In this document: piece by piece, positions 1 to 8,439 of the stretch
How the letters are laid out: the number at the start of each line of letters is the position of its first letter
How positions within the stretch are numbered: the stretch's first letter is position 1
Source of the DNA: Saccharopolyspora hordei
GTDB taxonomy: Bacteria; Actinomycetota; Actinomycetes; Mycobacteriales; Pseudonocardiaceae
Reading direction: 5' to 3'
DNA: 64,000 bases
Assembly: GCF_013410345.1 (NCBI RefSeq)
Contig: NZ_JACCFJ010000001.1
Coordinates: 5,221,001-5,285,000, forward strand
The notes under the pieces: model-generated
The model's database searches: none
What the model saw: the letters and a program-made list of their open reading frames with translations, nothing else
Told to the model about the DNA's origin: nothing
Translations under genes and position numbers: made by a program

Positions 1-2563
1 AGTCCTCGCGGCGGTCCGACCAGCGCAGGCCACCGCGGGCCACCGAGCCGAACCGCAGGTGCACGCCCTCCACCCACGGCGAGTACACGAAGATCTCGTA
101 CTGCGGGCGCGGCTCGGGCAGCCCCGGGATCGCCTTGGGCTCCAGCTTGAACGCCAGGTAGGGGCGCTCCTGGCCGGGCGCGGCGGCGAAGTAGTTGGTG
201 CGCAGCGTGGCCCGGACCAGGTTCAGGTAGGTGCGCAGGATCCGGTCCGCGTCGAGGCTGGTGACGTCGTCGATCAGCTTGGTGACCTCGTCCACCAGGT
301 CCGCTTCCCGGGTCGCGCGTTCGGCGTCCTCCAGCGCCGGGTCGAACCGCGCCTCGAACAGCCGCACCAGCGTGGTCGTGGTGGTGCGGTGCGCCAGGAT
401 CGCGTCCTCGATGTAGTCCTGGCTGTAGGCGGTGCCGACCTGCCGCATGTACTTCGCGTAGGCGCGCAGCACCGAGGCCTGGCGCCAGGTCAGCCCGGCG
501 CGCAGCACCAGCGCGTTGAACCGGTCGACCTCGGCGGCACCGAGCCAGGCGGCGCGGAACGCGTCCTCGAAGCGCTCCCGCAGCGTGTCCAGCAGCTCCG
601 TGCCGCCGGAGTCCAGCACCTCCGGCTCCAGCCGCAGGCCGAAGTCGTAGATCCAGTACGGGTGGTCGGCGCCGTCCAGCGAGATCTCGTACGGGCGCTC
701 GTCGACGACCTCCACGCCCATGCTCTGCAGCACCGGCAGCACCCGGGACAGGGTGACCCGGCCGCCGACGTAGATCTTGAACCGGCGCTGCCCGCCGCTG
801 GAGTCGCGCGGCGCGTAGAACGACATCTTCAGGTCGTCGGGGCCGGTCAGCGACTGCAGTCGCCGCAGGTCGGCGAGGCCCTCGGCCGCGGTGAAGTCCT
901 CCTTGTAGGCCTCCGGGAAGCTGCCCGCGTAGCTGTGGCCCAGCTGGCTCATCGCCTCGGACAGGCTGCGCAGCACGTGCCCGTCGCGCCGGCCGCCGGT
1001 CTGCTCGGCGTTGACCTCCTCCACCATCTGGTCGTCCCAGGTGTGGATGGCCTCCTCCAGCCGCCGCTGGATGCGCCCGAGGTCCGGCTCGACCCGCGCC
1101 TCCGGGTCGGTGTGCACCACGAACGCCACCCGGGCGAGCGCGGATTCGCCGACCCGCGTGCTGTACTCCACGCTGGTGCCGCCCAGCTCGGCCAGCAGCA
1201 CCTCCTGCATGGCCAGCCGCGAGCTCGTCGTGTAGCGGTCGCGCGGCAGGTACACCAGCACCGAGAAGAAGCGGCCGTAGGGGTCGCGGCGCAGGAACGG
1301 CTTGAGCCTGCGGCGCTCGGCCAGCGCCAGCACGCCGGTGATGGTCTCCTGCAGCGTCTCCGTGTCGGTGGAGAACAGCTCGGTGCGCGGGTAGTTCTGG
1401 ATCTCCTCCAGCATCCGCTGGCCGGAGTAGGACTCCATCGGGAACCCGGCGTTGTGGATGACGGTGCGGACCCGCCGTTCGATGAACGGGATGTCCAGCA
1501 CGTCCTCGTGCAGCGCCGTGGTGGTGAACAGGCCGAGGAAGCGGTGCTCCCCGGTGACGTTCCCCGACTCGTCGAAGGTCTTGACGCCCACGTAGAACGG
1601 GTGCACCGGTCGGTGCACAGTGGACGGTTCGCTGGCCTGGGTCAGCACCAGCAGGTCCTTCGACCGCACGGTGCGCGCGTCCGGCCAGGTGGCCAGGCTG
1701 CGGGACGCCACGCTGTCGCCGCGCAGCACGCCGAGACCGGAGGCGAGCACGGCCTGCAGCGCGGGTTCGGCGCCGGACTCCACCAGCTCGTAGTGCCGGT
1801 AGCCGAGGAAGGTGAAGTGCCCGTCGGCCAACCAGCGCAGCAGCCCGGCGCCGTCGCGGACCTCCTCCTCCGGCAGCGGCGGCGGGTCCTGCTCCAGCTC
1901 GTCGGCCAGCGCGCGGGCGGTGGCGTGCATCCGCTCGGTGTCTTCGACGACCTCGCGCACGTCGTTGAGCACGTCGGCCAGCCCGTGCCGGAGCGCTTCC
2001 AGCCGCTCCTCGTCGGCGACCCGGTCGACCTCCAGGAACATCCAGCTCTCGGGGATCGAGTCGGCGGGCGGCGCGGTCGGGCTGGCTCCGGGCAGCACCT
2101 CCTGCAACCCACCGGCGACGTCGCGGCGCACCGCGATGATCGGGTGGATGACGCGCTGCACCTCGGCGCCGTCGCGGCCGAGCTCAGCGATCACGGAGTC
2201 GACCAGGTACGGGCTGTCGTCCGTCACGATCTGCACCACCGTGGCCTGGCTCTGCCAGCCGTGGCGGGCGCGGTCCGGGTTGAAGACCTGCACCAGCGGT
2301 CTGCCGGCGACGCGCGTCGCAGCCAGCTCGAGGTGCGACCGCAGCGCGCCGACCAGGTCCGCGGGCTCGTCCACGACGAGCTCCTCAGCGGGGACGTGCC
2401 GGTAGTAGGCGCGCAACAGCTCGGCCAGGTCCGGAGCGTTGTCGGCCGCCCGGTCCAGCAGGCGGCTCTTGACGAGTTCGGGGTTCTCGGACCGCTCCCC
2501 GCTCGGGGCGTCCCCATCGGTCTGCGGTCGTCCGGGCTTCAACTGTCCGGGATCAGAGGTCAT
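1..2563 (-). CDS. gdh: NAD-specific glutamate dehydrogenase, large (GDH180 type), N-terminal part
   Basis: Oxidative deamination of glutamate to 2-oxoglutarate with NAD, a cytoplasmic catabolic enzyme. The gene runs off the left edge, so only about 854 N-terminal residues of a family that is usually about 1600 residues are present. The reverse-strand translation starts MTSDPGQLKPG and contains family stretches such as DDSPYLVDSV, FTFLGYRHYEL, NYPRTELF and LKPFLRRDPYGRFFSVLVY, and near the edge GGLRWSDRREDF. The first region corresponds to the ACT-like regulatory segments of the large GDHs; the catalytic domain is mostly outside the window. The ATG at 2563 is the first start in a continuous frame. 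No stop lies inside the window, which is why long shadow frames appear on the other strand. Family assignment is confident; the regulation is not visible. Confidence 0.93.
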   Translation of the reverse strand, partial: MTSDPGQLKPGRPQTDGDAPSGERSENPELVKSRLLDRAADNAPDLAELLRAYYRHVPAEELVVDEPADLVGALRSHLELAATRVAGRPLVQVFNPDRARHGWQSQATVVQIVTDDSPYLVDSVIAELGRDGAEVQRVIHPIIAVRRDVAGGLQEVLPGASPTAPPADSIPESWMFLEVDRVADEERLEALRHGLADVLNDVREVVEDTERMHATARALADELEQDPPPLPEEEVRDGAGLLRWLADGHFTFLGYRHYELVESGAEPALQAVLASGLGVLRGDSVASRSLATWPDARTVRSKDLLVLTQASEPSTVHRPVHPFYVGVKTFDESGNVTGEHRFLGLFTTTALHEDVLDIPFIERRVRTVIHNAGFPMESYSGQRMLEEIQNYPRTELFSTDTETLQETITGVLALAERRRLKPFLRRDPYGRFFSVLVYLPRDRYTTSSRLAMQEVLLAELGGTSVEYSTRVGESALARVAFVVHTDPEARVEPDLGRIQRRLEEAIHTWDDQMVEEVNAEQTGGRRDGHVLRSLSEAMSQLGHSYAGSFPEAYKEDFTAAEGLADLRRLQSLTGPDDLKMSFYAPRDSSGGQRRFKIYVGGRVTLSRVLPVLQSMGVEVVDERPYEISLDGADHPYWIYDFGLRLEPEVLDSGGTELLDTLRERFEDAFRAAWLGAAEVDRFNALVLRAGLTWRQASVLRAYAKYMRQVGTAYSQDYIEDAILAHRTTTTTLVRLFEARFDPALEDAERATREADLVDEVTKLIDDVTSLDADRILRTYLNLVRATLRTNYFAAAPGQERPYLAFKLEPKAIPGLPEPRPQYEIFVYSPWVEGVHLRFGSVARGGLRWSDRRED

Positions 2564-2703
2564 CTTCAAGGCAGCTCCACGCTTGACGGCACCTCTTTGT
2601 GCCAACAGCTTCCACCATAAGACTGCCACTCGCGGGCCCAGTCCGAGGGAGGCTCAGCTGTTCCGCAGGAGGTTCTCACGCGGTGAGCGGCCACCGCACC
2701 GCG

Positions 2704-5700
2704 TCAGACCAACGGGTCCGTCGCCGCGGCGTCCATCCCCGACCGCCGGTGCCGCGCAGCGGCACCGGACCCTCGATCGTCCGATGTGGACGACACCGCG
2801 ACCCGAGAGGAGCGGTGGGAGCTCGTGATCCCGGACACGCGCACGTCGCCGTGCCGGCTGGTGCTGGCCGCCTGGTCACGGCGACCGGTCTCGTAGGCCA
2901 GCAGGGCCTCGGTGAGCAGCTCGGCGAGGCTGGCGTTCTCCAGCGAGTCCTGCTCGGCCGGTGCCTGCTGCTCCGCGACCACGAGGGTCGGGCGGGTGTC
3001 CTCGTCGTCCGGCTCGACCTGCGCGGACTCGGAGCGTGGAGCGGGCAGGTCGGACTCCGCGGGGCCGTCCTGGTCGGGCTGGCGGTGCCGCGCGATCAGC
3101 TCCGCCGCGGGGCGGGGCCCGGCCGACGCCTCCTGCTCCACGACCACGAGGGTCGGCCGGGTGTCCTCGTCGTCCGGTTCGACCTCCGACGACGCCGGGT
3201 CGGGGTCCGCGGCTCCGAGGTCCTGGTCGGGTTCGCGGTGCCGCGCGGCCAGCTCCGACGCCGGTTCGGCGGGTGCCTCCGGCTCCGGGTCCGCGAGGTC
3301 CGGCTGGGGGTCCTGCTCGGGCTGCTCACCCAGCGCGGACGAGGGAGCGAGCAGGCCGGACTCGGCGGTCTCCGGCTGCCGGTGCCGGGCCTCCGCGGCT
3401 CGACCGGACCCGGCCGCGTCCAGCCCGCCCAGTTCGAGTCCCGGCGGTGCCTCCGACTCCGCGACCGGGAGGTTCGGCTGGGTGTCCTCGTCACCCCGCT
3501 CGGCCTGCGCAGACGCCGAGACCGACGACCCGAGACCCGACCCCGCAGTCCCGACATCCTGCGACTGCCGATCCCGGGCGTCCACCGCCCGCGCGGACTC
3601 AGCCGGATCCAGCCCGGTCGGCTCGAGTTCGGACGACACCCCCGACCCCGCGACCGGCAGGTCCGGCTCGATGTCCTCCACACCCCACTCGGCCTGCGCA
3701 GACGCCGAGGACGACGCCTCAAGATCTGACCCCGCAGTCCCGACAGGCTCCGGTTGCCGATGCCAGGCACTTGCCGACCCCGCAGACCCAGCCGAGCCCA
3801 GCCCAGTCGACCCGACTTCGGACGACACCCCCGACCCCGCGACCGGCAGGTCCGGCTCGATGTCCTCCACACCCCACTCGGCCTGCGCGAACTCCGAGGA
3901 CGACGCCACCGGGTCGGACTCCGCGGTCCCGAGAGGCTCCGGCTGCCGATGCCGGGTCTCCTCCGCCTGCTCGGACCCGACCGAGCCCAGCCCAGTCGAC
4001 CCGACTTCGGACGACACCCCCGACCCGGCCACCGGCAGGTCCGGCTCGATGTCCTCCACACCCCACTCGGCCTGCGCAGACGCCGAGACCGACGCCACCG
4101 GGTCGGACTCCGCGGTCCCGAGAGGCTCCGGCTGCCGATGCCGGGTCTCCTCCGCCTGCTCGGACCCGACCGAGCCCAGCCCAGTCGACCCGACTTCGGA
4201 CGACACCCCCGACCCCGCGACCGGCAGGTCCGGCTCGATGTCCTCCACACCCCACTCGGCCTGCGCAGACGCCGAGACCGACGCCACCGGGTCGGACACC
4301 GTGATCCCGACAGGCTCCGGCTGCCGATGCCGGGCACTTGCCGACCCCGCAGACTCAGCCGAGCCGAGCCCAGTCGACCCGACTTCGGACGACACCCCCG
4401 ACCCGGCCACCGGCAGGTCCGGCTCGATGTCCTCCTCACCGCGCTCGACCTGCGCGAACTCCGAGGACGACGCCACCGGGTCGGACCCCGCCGCTTCCGC
4501 TGCCTCGACCGGGTGGTTCGGCTGGGTGTCCTCGTCCGCCTGCTCGAACTGCGTGGCCTCCCAGGACGACGCGGCCGGCTCCTCCGCCGGTCCGGCATCG
4601 ACCGACGCCTCCCACCCGGTGACCAGGGAGTTCGGCTGGGTGTCGTGATCGGCTCGCTGGTCCGACACGGGCTCCGGAGCCGGGTCGGACGGCGCAGCCT
4701 CCGCCCGCTCCGGCTGCCTGTGCCGGGCGAGCAGCTCCGCTGCTGGTTCCGGCTCGGCCGCGCCCTCCGGCTCCGCGCGGCGCCTCCGGCGCGTGCTCCG
4801 TTCGGCCCGGTCACCCTGCGTGGACTGCGAGACGGCAGCGAGCAGGTCGGACAGCGCGGTCCTGACGTCCTGGTCCGGATGGCGATGCCGGGAACCCGCC
4901 GATCCGGGTTCGGCCGGTGCCTCCGACTCCACGGCCGGGAGGCTGCGACCGGTGGCTCGGTCGTCCTGCCCCTCCAGCGCAGGCTCCGAGGGGGCGAGCG
5001 GGTCCGACTGCGCGCTCTCGTCCTGGTCCGGATGGCGGTGCCGCGCGACGGCGCTCACCACCGGTGCGGAACCTGTCGGTTCGGAGGCATCCGCATCAGC
5101 CTGCTCGTTCAGCTCGAACGCCGAAGACGGACCGAGCAGGTCAGGCCACGAGGTCCCGGGCTGGTCGGGCTCACGGTGCCGCGCGCCCGGCTCCACCGCC
5201 GAGTCGGTGCCGACCGGCGCGCGCTCGACCGGCTCCTCCGGACCACCGCCCACGAGCCCCTGGCCAGCGTCGTCCTGCTCCGAGGACAGACCGAGCGGGT
5301 ACGCCTGCGCGGTCCCGTCCCGGTCCGGCTCACGGTGCCGCGCCGAACCGGCTGCTGGCGCGGAGGCAGCCGGTCCGACCGGACCAGCGGGGACGTCCGC
5401 GTGGGTGCCCTGGTCATCGCCCAGCTCGGCTTCCGAGGACGGCGCGTCAGGCCACGTCGCCCCGGCGGCCTCGTCCGGCTGCCGATGCCGGGCAGTCGTG
5501 TCGGCAGCCGGCTCGGGATCGTCCGGTGCCTCCAGGCCCGCGACCAGCGAAGTCGCGTCCCGGCCCTCGCCCTCGCCCGGCGCTGGGTCCCCGGACGCAG
5601 CGAGCAGCTCAGACGTCACGGCGCCGACGGGCCGGACCGGTCGACGGTGCCGGGCGACCTGCTCGGCCGACGGCTCGCGGTCGGTCACTCCCGCCCGCTC

Positions 5701-8427
5701 CGGATCCTCCGGCTCCGTCACCGGGAGGTTCGGGTGGGTGTCCTGCTCGGAGTCCGCGGACGGAGGGGGCGGGGCCGACCGCGCGGTCCCGTCCTGGTCC
5801 GGCTCACGGTGCCGTGCGACGGTCTCCGCGGCCGGTTCGGGGTCCGCGGGCTCGGGCTCCTCCGGTTCGGCGTGGCGGGCCCGGCGACGTCCGCTGCGGG
5901 GCTGTTCGGGCAGCTGGAGGCTCGCCCTGATCTCGGCCAACGACCGGCCCCGCGACCGCCGACCACCGCGCTCCGCCTCGGCACCGTCCGACGAATGCTG
6001 GGCGGCCTCGCGGTCCGGGTCTTCGGTGTCGGCTTGCTCAGACGCGCCGTGCCGCGGTGGTGCGACCGCATCGTCCGGACGTGGAGCCTCGCCGAGCTCG
6101 GAGCCGACCGCCGGCAGGACCGCGGTGGTCTCGACAGCGGGCAGGTCCTCGCTCGCCGACGACTCCGGGGCTGCGGGGGCCGAGTCGACCGGATCGGCCG
6201 TGTCCTGCCACGCGGAAGGGGCGTCAGATGACGCGACGGGCAGCTCGGGGACGGTGTCCTCCGAGCTGCCCGACTGCTCCCAGAGCTCCGTGGGCCACCG
6301 CTCGGACTGCCCGGAGCTCTCCTCCGCAGGTTCTGACCGGTCCGAACCGCTTCCCCCCGAGGCACCGGCCTGGCGCACGCCGACCGTCGACTCGGACGGC
6401 TCCGCGCCGGCCACCTGGCTCTCGCGGTGCGCGGGCTCCGGCTCGTCCGGGGTGCTCGCTCCGCTCGCTCGGTCGGCCCGTCGGCGGCGCTCCCCGCGCA
6501 GTTCCGCGGCCCGACTGGTGAGCTGCTCCATCAACCGCCGAGCCGCGTCCGCGGCCTCGGCGTAGCTCGACACCGTCCCACGGGCTGGCGCGTCCGGGGA
6601 CCGGGCCCCGGCGGCGGCGTCTTCGTGATCAGCGGCTCCGTGCGCTCCTCGGTCCCGAGCGGTGGTCTCGTGCGCCGCGGATCTGCGCTCTGCGGATCCG
6701 TGTGCCGCGGGCTCAGGCTCTGCAGGCCCGTGCGTGGCACGCTCCCGAGCGCCGACCTCGTGCGCACTGACCTCCCGCGCTGCGGATCCGTGGGTCGCGG
6801 TCTCGTGAGCTGTGGCGTCATGGGCTCCGTACGCCGCCGCGTCGCGGGCTGCGGGCTCCTCAGCGGCGACTCCGTCCGCGGCCCCTTCGCGCGCCGCGAG
6901 ATCGTGCGCCGCGGCCTCGCCACCGGCAGTCCCGTGAGCCGCGACCTCATGCGGCTCCGCTCCGCCACCGGCGGTCTCACGCGCCGCGACTTCGTGCGCC
7001 GCGCCTCCGTGGGGTGAGGCGTCGTGCGTGTCACCGTCGCGAGCTGCGTGAGCCACGAGCTCATGCGCCGTGGCCTCCTCCTGCGGCGGGACCGCGGTGC
7101 GCCAGGCCTCGGCGCTCGCGCTCCGCGCAACGCTCTCAGCGCCGTCGTCCGTGGAGGGAGTCCGCGCCTCGCTGGCAGCTGCCGCTTCGCCGGGAACTGA
7201 CCCGATGGCTCGGACCGCCACGACCTCGGTATCGGACGACGGCTCGCGGTCGGCGTCGACCTTCGGGAAGACCGCCGTGTCCTGGTGCTCGTTCCGAGGA
7301 CCGGACGGCACCACGTCCGCGGGCTCCGCCTGCGCTCTTCGCCTCCGCCGCGGCCGCTCGGTGCCCGCGCCCAGCTCCGGGTACTCGGCGAGCAGCCGGA
7401 CCCGCGCGTGGTGCACCGCGGCGCGCCACCGCCGGTCGGCCGCGTACGCACCGCGCAGGGCCCGCAGGGCCTCGGCGAACTCCGTGCCGCGCTCGTGCAC
7501 CTGGGACAGGGTGCTGAGCGCCTCCGCGAGCAGGCCGTCGAGCTTGTGCCGCTCGGAGATGGCGGCCGTGTCGGCCAACACCCGCAGCGCCGCGGCGTGG
7601 TCGCCGTTGGGCAGGTGCACCCGCGTGGCCAGCGCCAGCCCCAACCAGCCGACCGGGCCGGCCGCCGCAGCGCGCACCGGCTCGGCCAGCACCCGCTCCG
7701 CGGCCTGGATCGCCTCGGAGCGGTGGCCGAGTTCCAGCAGGGACTGCACCCGCTCCAGCACCAGCCGGGTCCGGACCTCGCCGCTGTCGGCCGCGGGGTC
7801 ACCGAGCTGGTGGAGCAGCTCCAGCCCGGCGTCGGCGACCGCCGTCGCCTCGTCGAACTGACCAAGCCGCCGGTGGTGTCCGGCCCGGGCCGCGCAGACG
7901 CGCGCCCGGTGCATCCGAGCCGTGTCGGGGTTGCTCTCCCCCGAGCCGTACAACCGCTCAGCCTCGTCCAGTGCGTCAGCACGCACGCCGCCCTGCTCGC
8001 GCACCGGCATCGAGGCGGCCAGCGCCAGCAGCGCGTGCGCCCGCAGGCCCGAGTCGATCCGCTCCTGCTCCAGCACCGGCTGCAGGATGCGGGCCGCGAC
8101 CTCCGGGCTGCCCGCGGCGCACGCGCACCACGCCAGCTCGACCCGCAGTTCCGCCGTCACCTCGGCGTCGCCCGCCGACTCCGCGTCGCGGACCGCGGCG
8201 AGGGCCCGGCCGGTGACCGGAACTCCCCACCCCAACCGGTTCGAGGCGAACACGGCGAGCGCTTCGGCGCGGAGCCGCGCCGAAGCGTCACCGGTGCGCC
8301 TGGCGAGCGCGACAGCGCGATCGCTGAGCACCAGAGCCAGCTCGGGGACCCTCCACCGCATCTGGTGCGCGGGTTCGAGGAGTCCTAGCGCCGAGCCTGG
8401 CTGTGGTGGACCGGACACGCTCGCCAA
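2704..8427 (-). CDS. 1907-residue protein: TPR-like N-terminus plus long repeat-rich disordered tail
   Basis: No catalytic domain is recognised. Residues 1-350 are Ala/Leu/Arg-rich helical pairs resembling a tetratricopeptide (TPR) solenoid, for example RAVALARRTGDASARLRAEAL and LLELGHRSEAIQAAERVL. Residues about 447-610 are an Ala/His-rich tract of short AAHE/AREVA-like units. From about 860 to the C-terminus there are about 17 degenerate repeats built on ARHRQPDQDG followed about 35-45 residues later by an acidic EDTQPNLPV-like motif. Residues about 1310-1625 hold five near-identical 63-residue units encoded by 189-bp tandem DNA repeats. The TTG start at 8427 has GGAGG four bases upstream and lies 12 bp after the ettA stop, so it is probably co-transcribed with ettA. 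The reading frame is intact over 5.7 kb despite the repeats. No signal peptide or membrane segment is evident. A scaffold or interaction role is only inference. Confidence 0.85.
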   Translation of the reverse strand: MASVSGPPQPGSALGLLEPAHQMRWRVPELALVLSDRAVALARRTGDASARLRAEALAVFASNRLGWGVPVTGRALAAVRDAESAGDAEVTAELRVELAWCACAAGSPEVAARILQPVLEQERIDSGLRAHALLALAASMPVREQGGVRADALDEAERLYGSGESNPDTARMHRARVCAARAGHHRRLGQFDEATAVADAGLELLHQLGDPAADSGEVRTRLVLERVQSLLELGHRSEAIQAAERVLAEPVRAAAAGPVGWLGLALATRVHLPNGDHAAALRVLADTAAISERHKLDGLLAEALSTLSQVHERGTEFAEALRALRGAYAADRRWRAAVHHARVRLLAEYPELGAGTERPRRRRRAQAEPADVVPSGPRNEHQDTAVFPKVDADREPSSDTEVVAVRAIGSVPGEAAAASEARTPSTDDGAESVARSASAEAWRTAVPPQEEATAHELVAHAARDGDTHDASPHGGAAHEVAARETAGGGAEPHEVAAHGTAGGEAAAHDLAAREGAADGVAAEEPAARDAAAYGAHDATAHETATHGSAAREVSAHEVGARERATHGPAEPEPAAHGSAERRSAAHETTARDRGAHGAADHEDAAAGARSPDAPARGTVSSYAEAADAARRLMEQLTSRAAELRGERRRRADRASGASTPDEPEPAHRESQVAGAEPSESTVGVRQAGASGGSGSDRSEPAEESSGQSERWPTELWEQSGSSEDTVPELPVASSDAPSAWQDTADPVDSAPAAPESSASEDLPAVETTAVLPAVGSELGEAPRPDDAVAPPRHGASEQADTEDPDREAAQHSSDGAEAERGGRRSRGRSLAEIRASLQLPEQPRSGRRRARHAEPEEPEPADPEPAAETVARHREPDQDGTARSAPPPPSADSEQDTHPNLPVTEPEDPERAGVTDREPSAEQVARHRRPVRPVGAVTSELLAASGDPAPGEGEGRDATSLVAGLEAPDDPEPAADTTARHRQPDEAAGATWPDAPSSEAELGDDQGTHADVPAGPVGPAASAPAAGSARHREPDRDGTAQAYPLGLSSEQDDAGQGLVGGGPEEPVERAPVGTDSAVEPGARHREPDQPGTSWPDLLGPSSAFELNEQADADASEPTGSAPVVSAVARHRHPDQDESAQSDPLAPSEPALEGQDDRATGRSLPAVESEAPAEPGSAGSRHRHPDQDVRTALSDLLAAVSQSTQGDRAERSTRRRRRAEPEGAAEPEPAAELLARHRQPERAEAAPSDPAPEPVSDQRADHDTQPNSLVTGWEASVDAGPAEEPAASSWEATQFEQADEDTQPNHPVEAAEAAGSDPVASSSEFAQVERGEEDIEPDLPVAGSGVSSEVGSTGLGSAESAGSASARHRQPEPVGITVSDPVASVSASAQAEWGVEDIEPDLPVAGSGVSSEVGSTGLGSVGSEQAEETRHRQPEPLGTAESDPVASVSASAQAEWGVEDIEPDLPVAGSGVSSEVGSTGLGSVGSEQAEETRHRQPEPLGTAESDPVASSSEFAQAEWGVEDIEPDLPVAGSGVSSEVGSTGLGSAGSAGSASAWHRQPEPVGTAGSDLEASSSASAQAEWGVEDIEPDLPVAGSGVSSELEPTGLDPAESARAVDARDRQSQDVGTAGSGLGSSVSASAQAERGDEDTQPNLPVAESEAPPGLELGGLDAAGSGRAAEARHRQPETAESGLLAPSSALGEQPEQDPQPDLADPEPEAPAEPASELAARHREPDQDLGAADPDPASSEVEPDDEDTRPTLVVVEQEASAGPRPAAELIARHRQPDQDGPAESDLPAPRSESAQVEPDDEDTRPTLVVAEQQAPAEQDSLENASLAELLTEALLAYETGRRDQAASTSRHGDVRVSGITSSHRSSRVAVSSTSDDRGSGAAARHRRSGMDAAATDPLV
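3490..4500. repeat. 189-bp in-frame tandem repeats inside the large TPR protein gene
   Basis: Five consecutive units of 189 bp (63 codons) are seen. The anchor near GACAGGCTCC or GAGAGGCTCC recurs at 3553, 3742, 3931, 4120 and 4309, each exactly 189 bp from the last. The units at 3931 and 4120 are nearly identical. Flanking units diverge progressively, the usual picture of recent internal duplication in an older degenerate repeat array. Confidence 0.9.
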
Positions 8428-8439
8428 GGCGCCTCCGTT

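Noticed and set aside
59..2620. 853-codon open frame on the plus strand
   Set aside because: The minus strand carries a clear GDH reading without stops and with family motifs; the plus reading has no family resemblance and is rich in Gln/Val/Arg as shadows usually are.
3490..4500. CRISPR array from evenly spaced repeats
   Set aside because: The 189-bp period is in frame and nearly the whole unit is repeated, with no unique spacers. It is an internal coding repeat.
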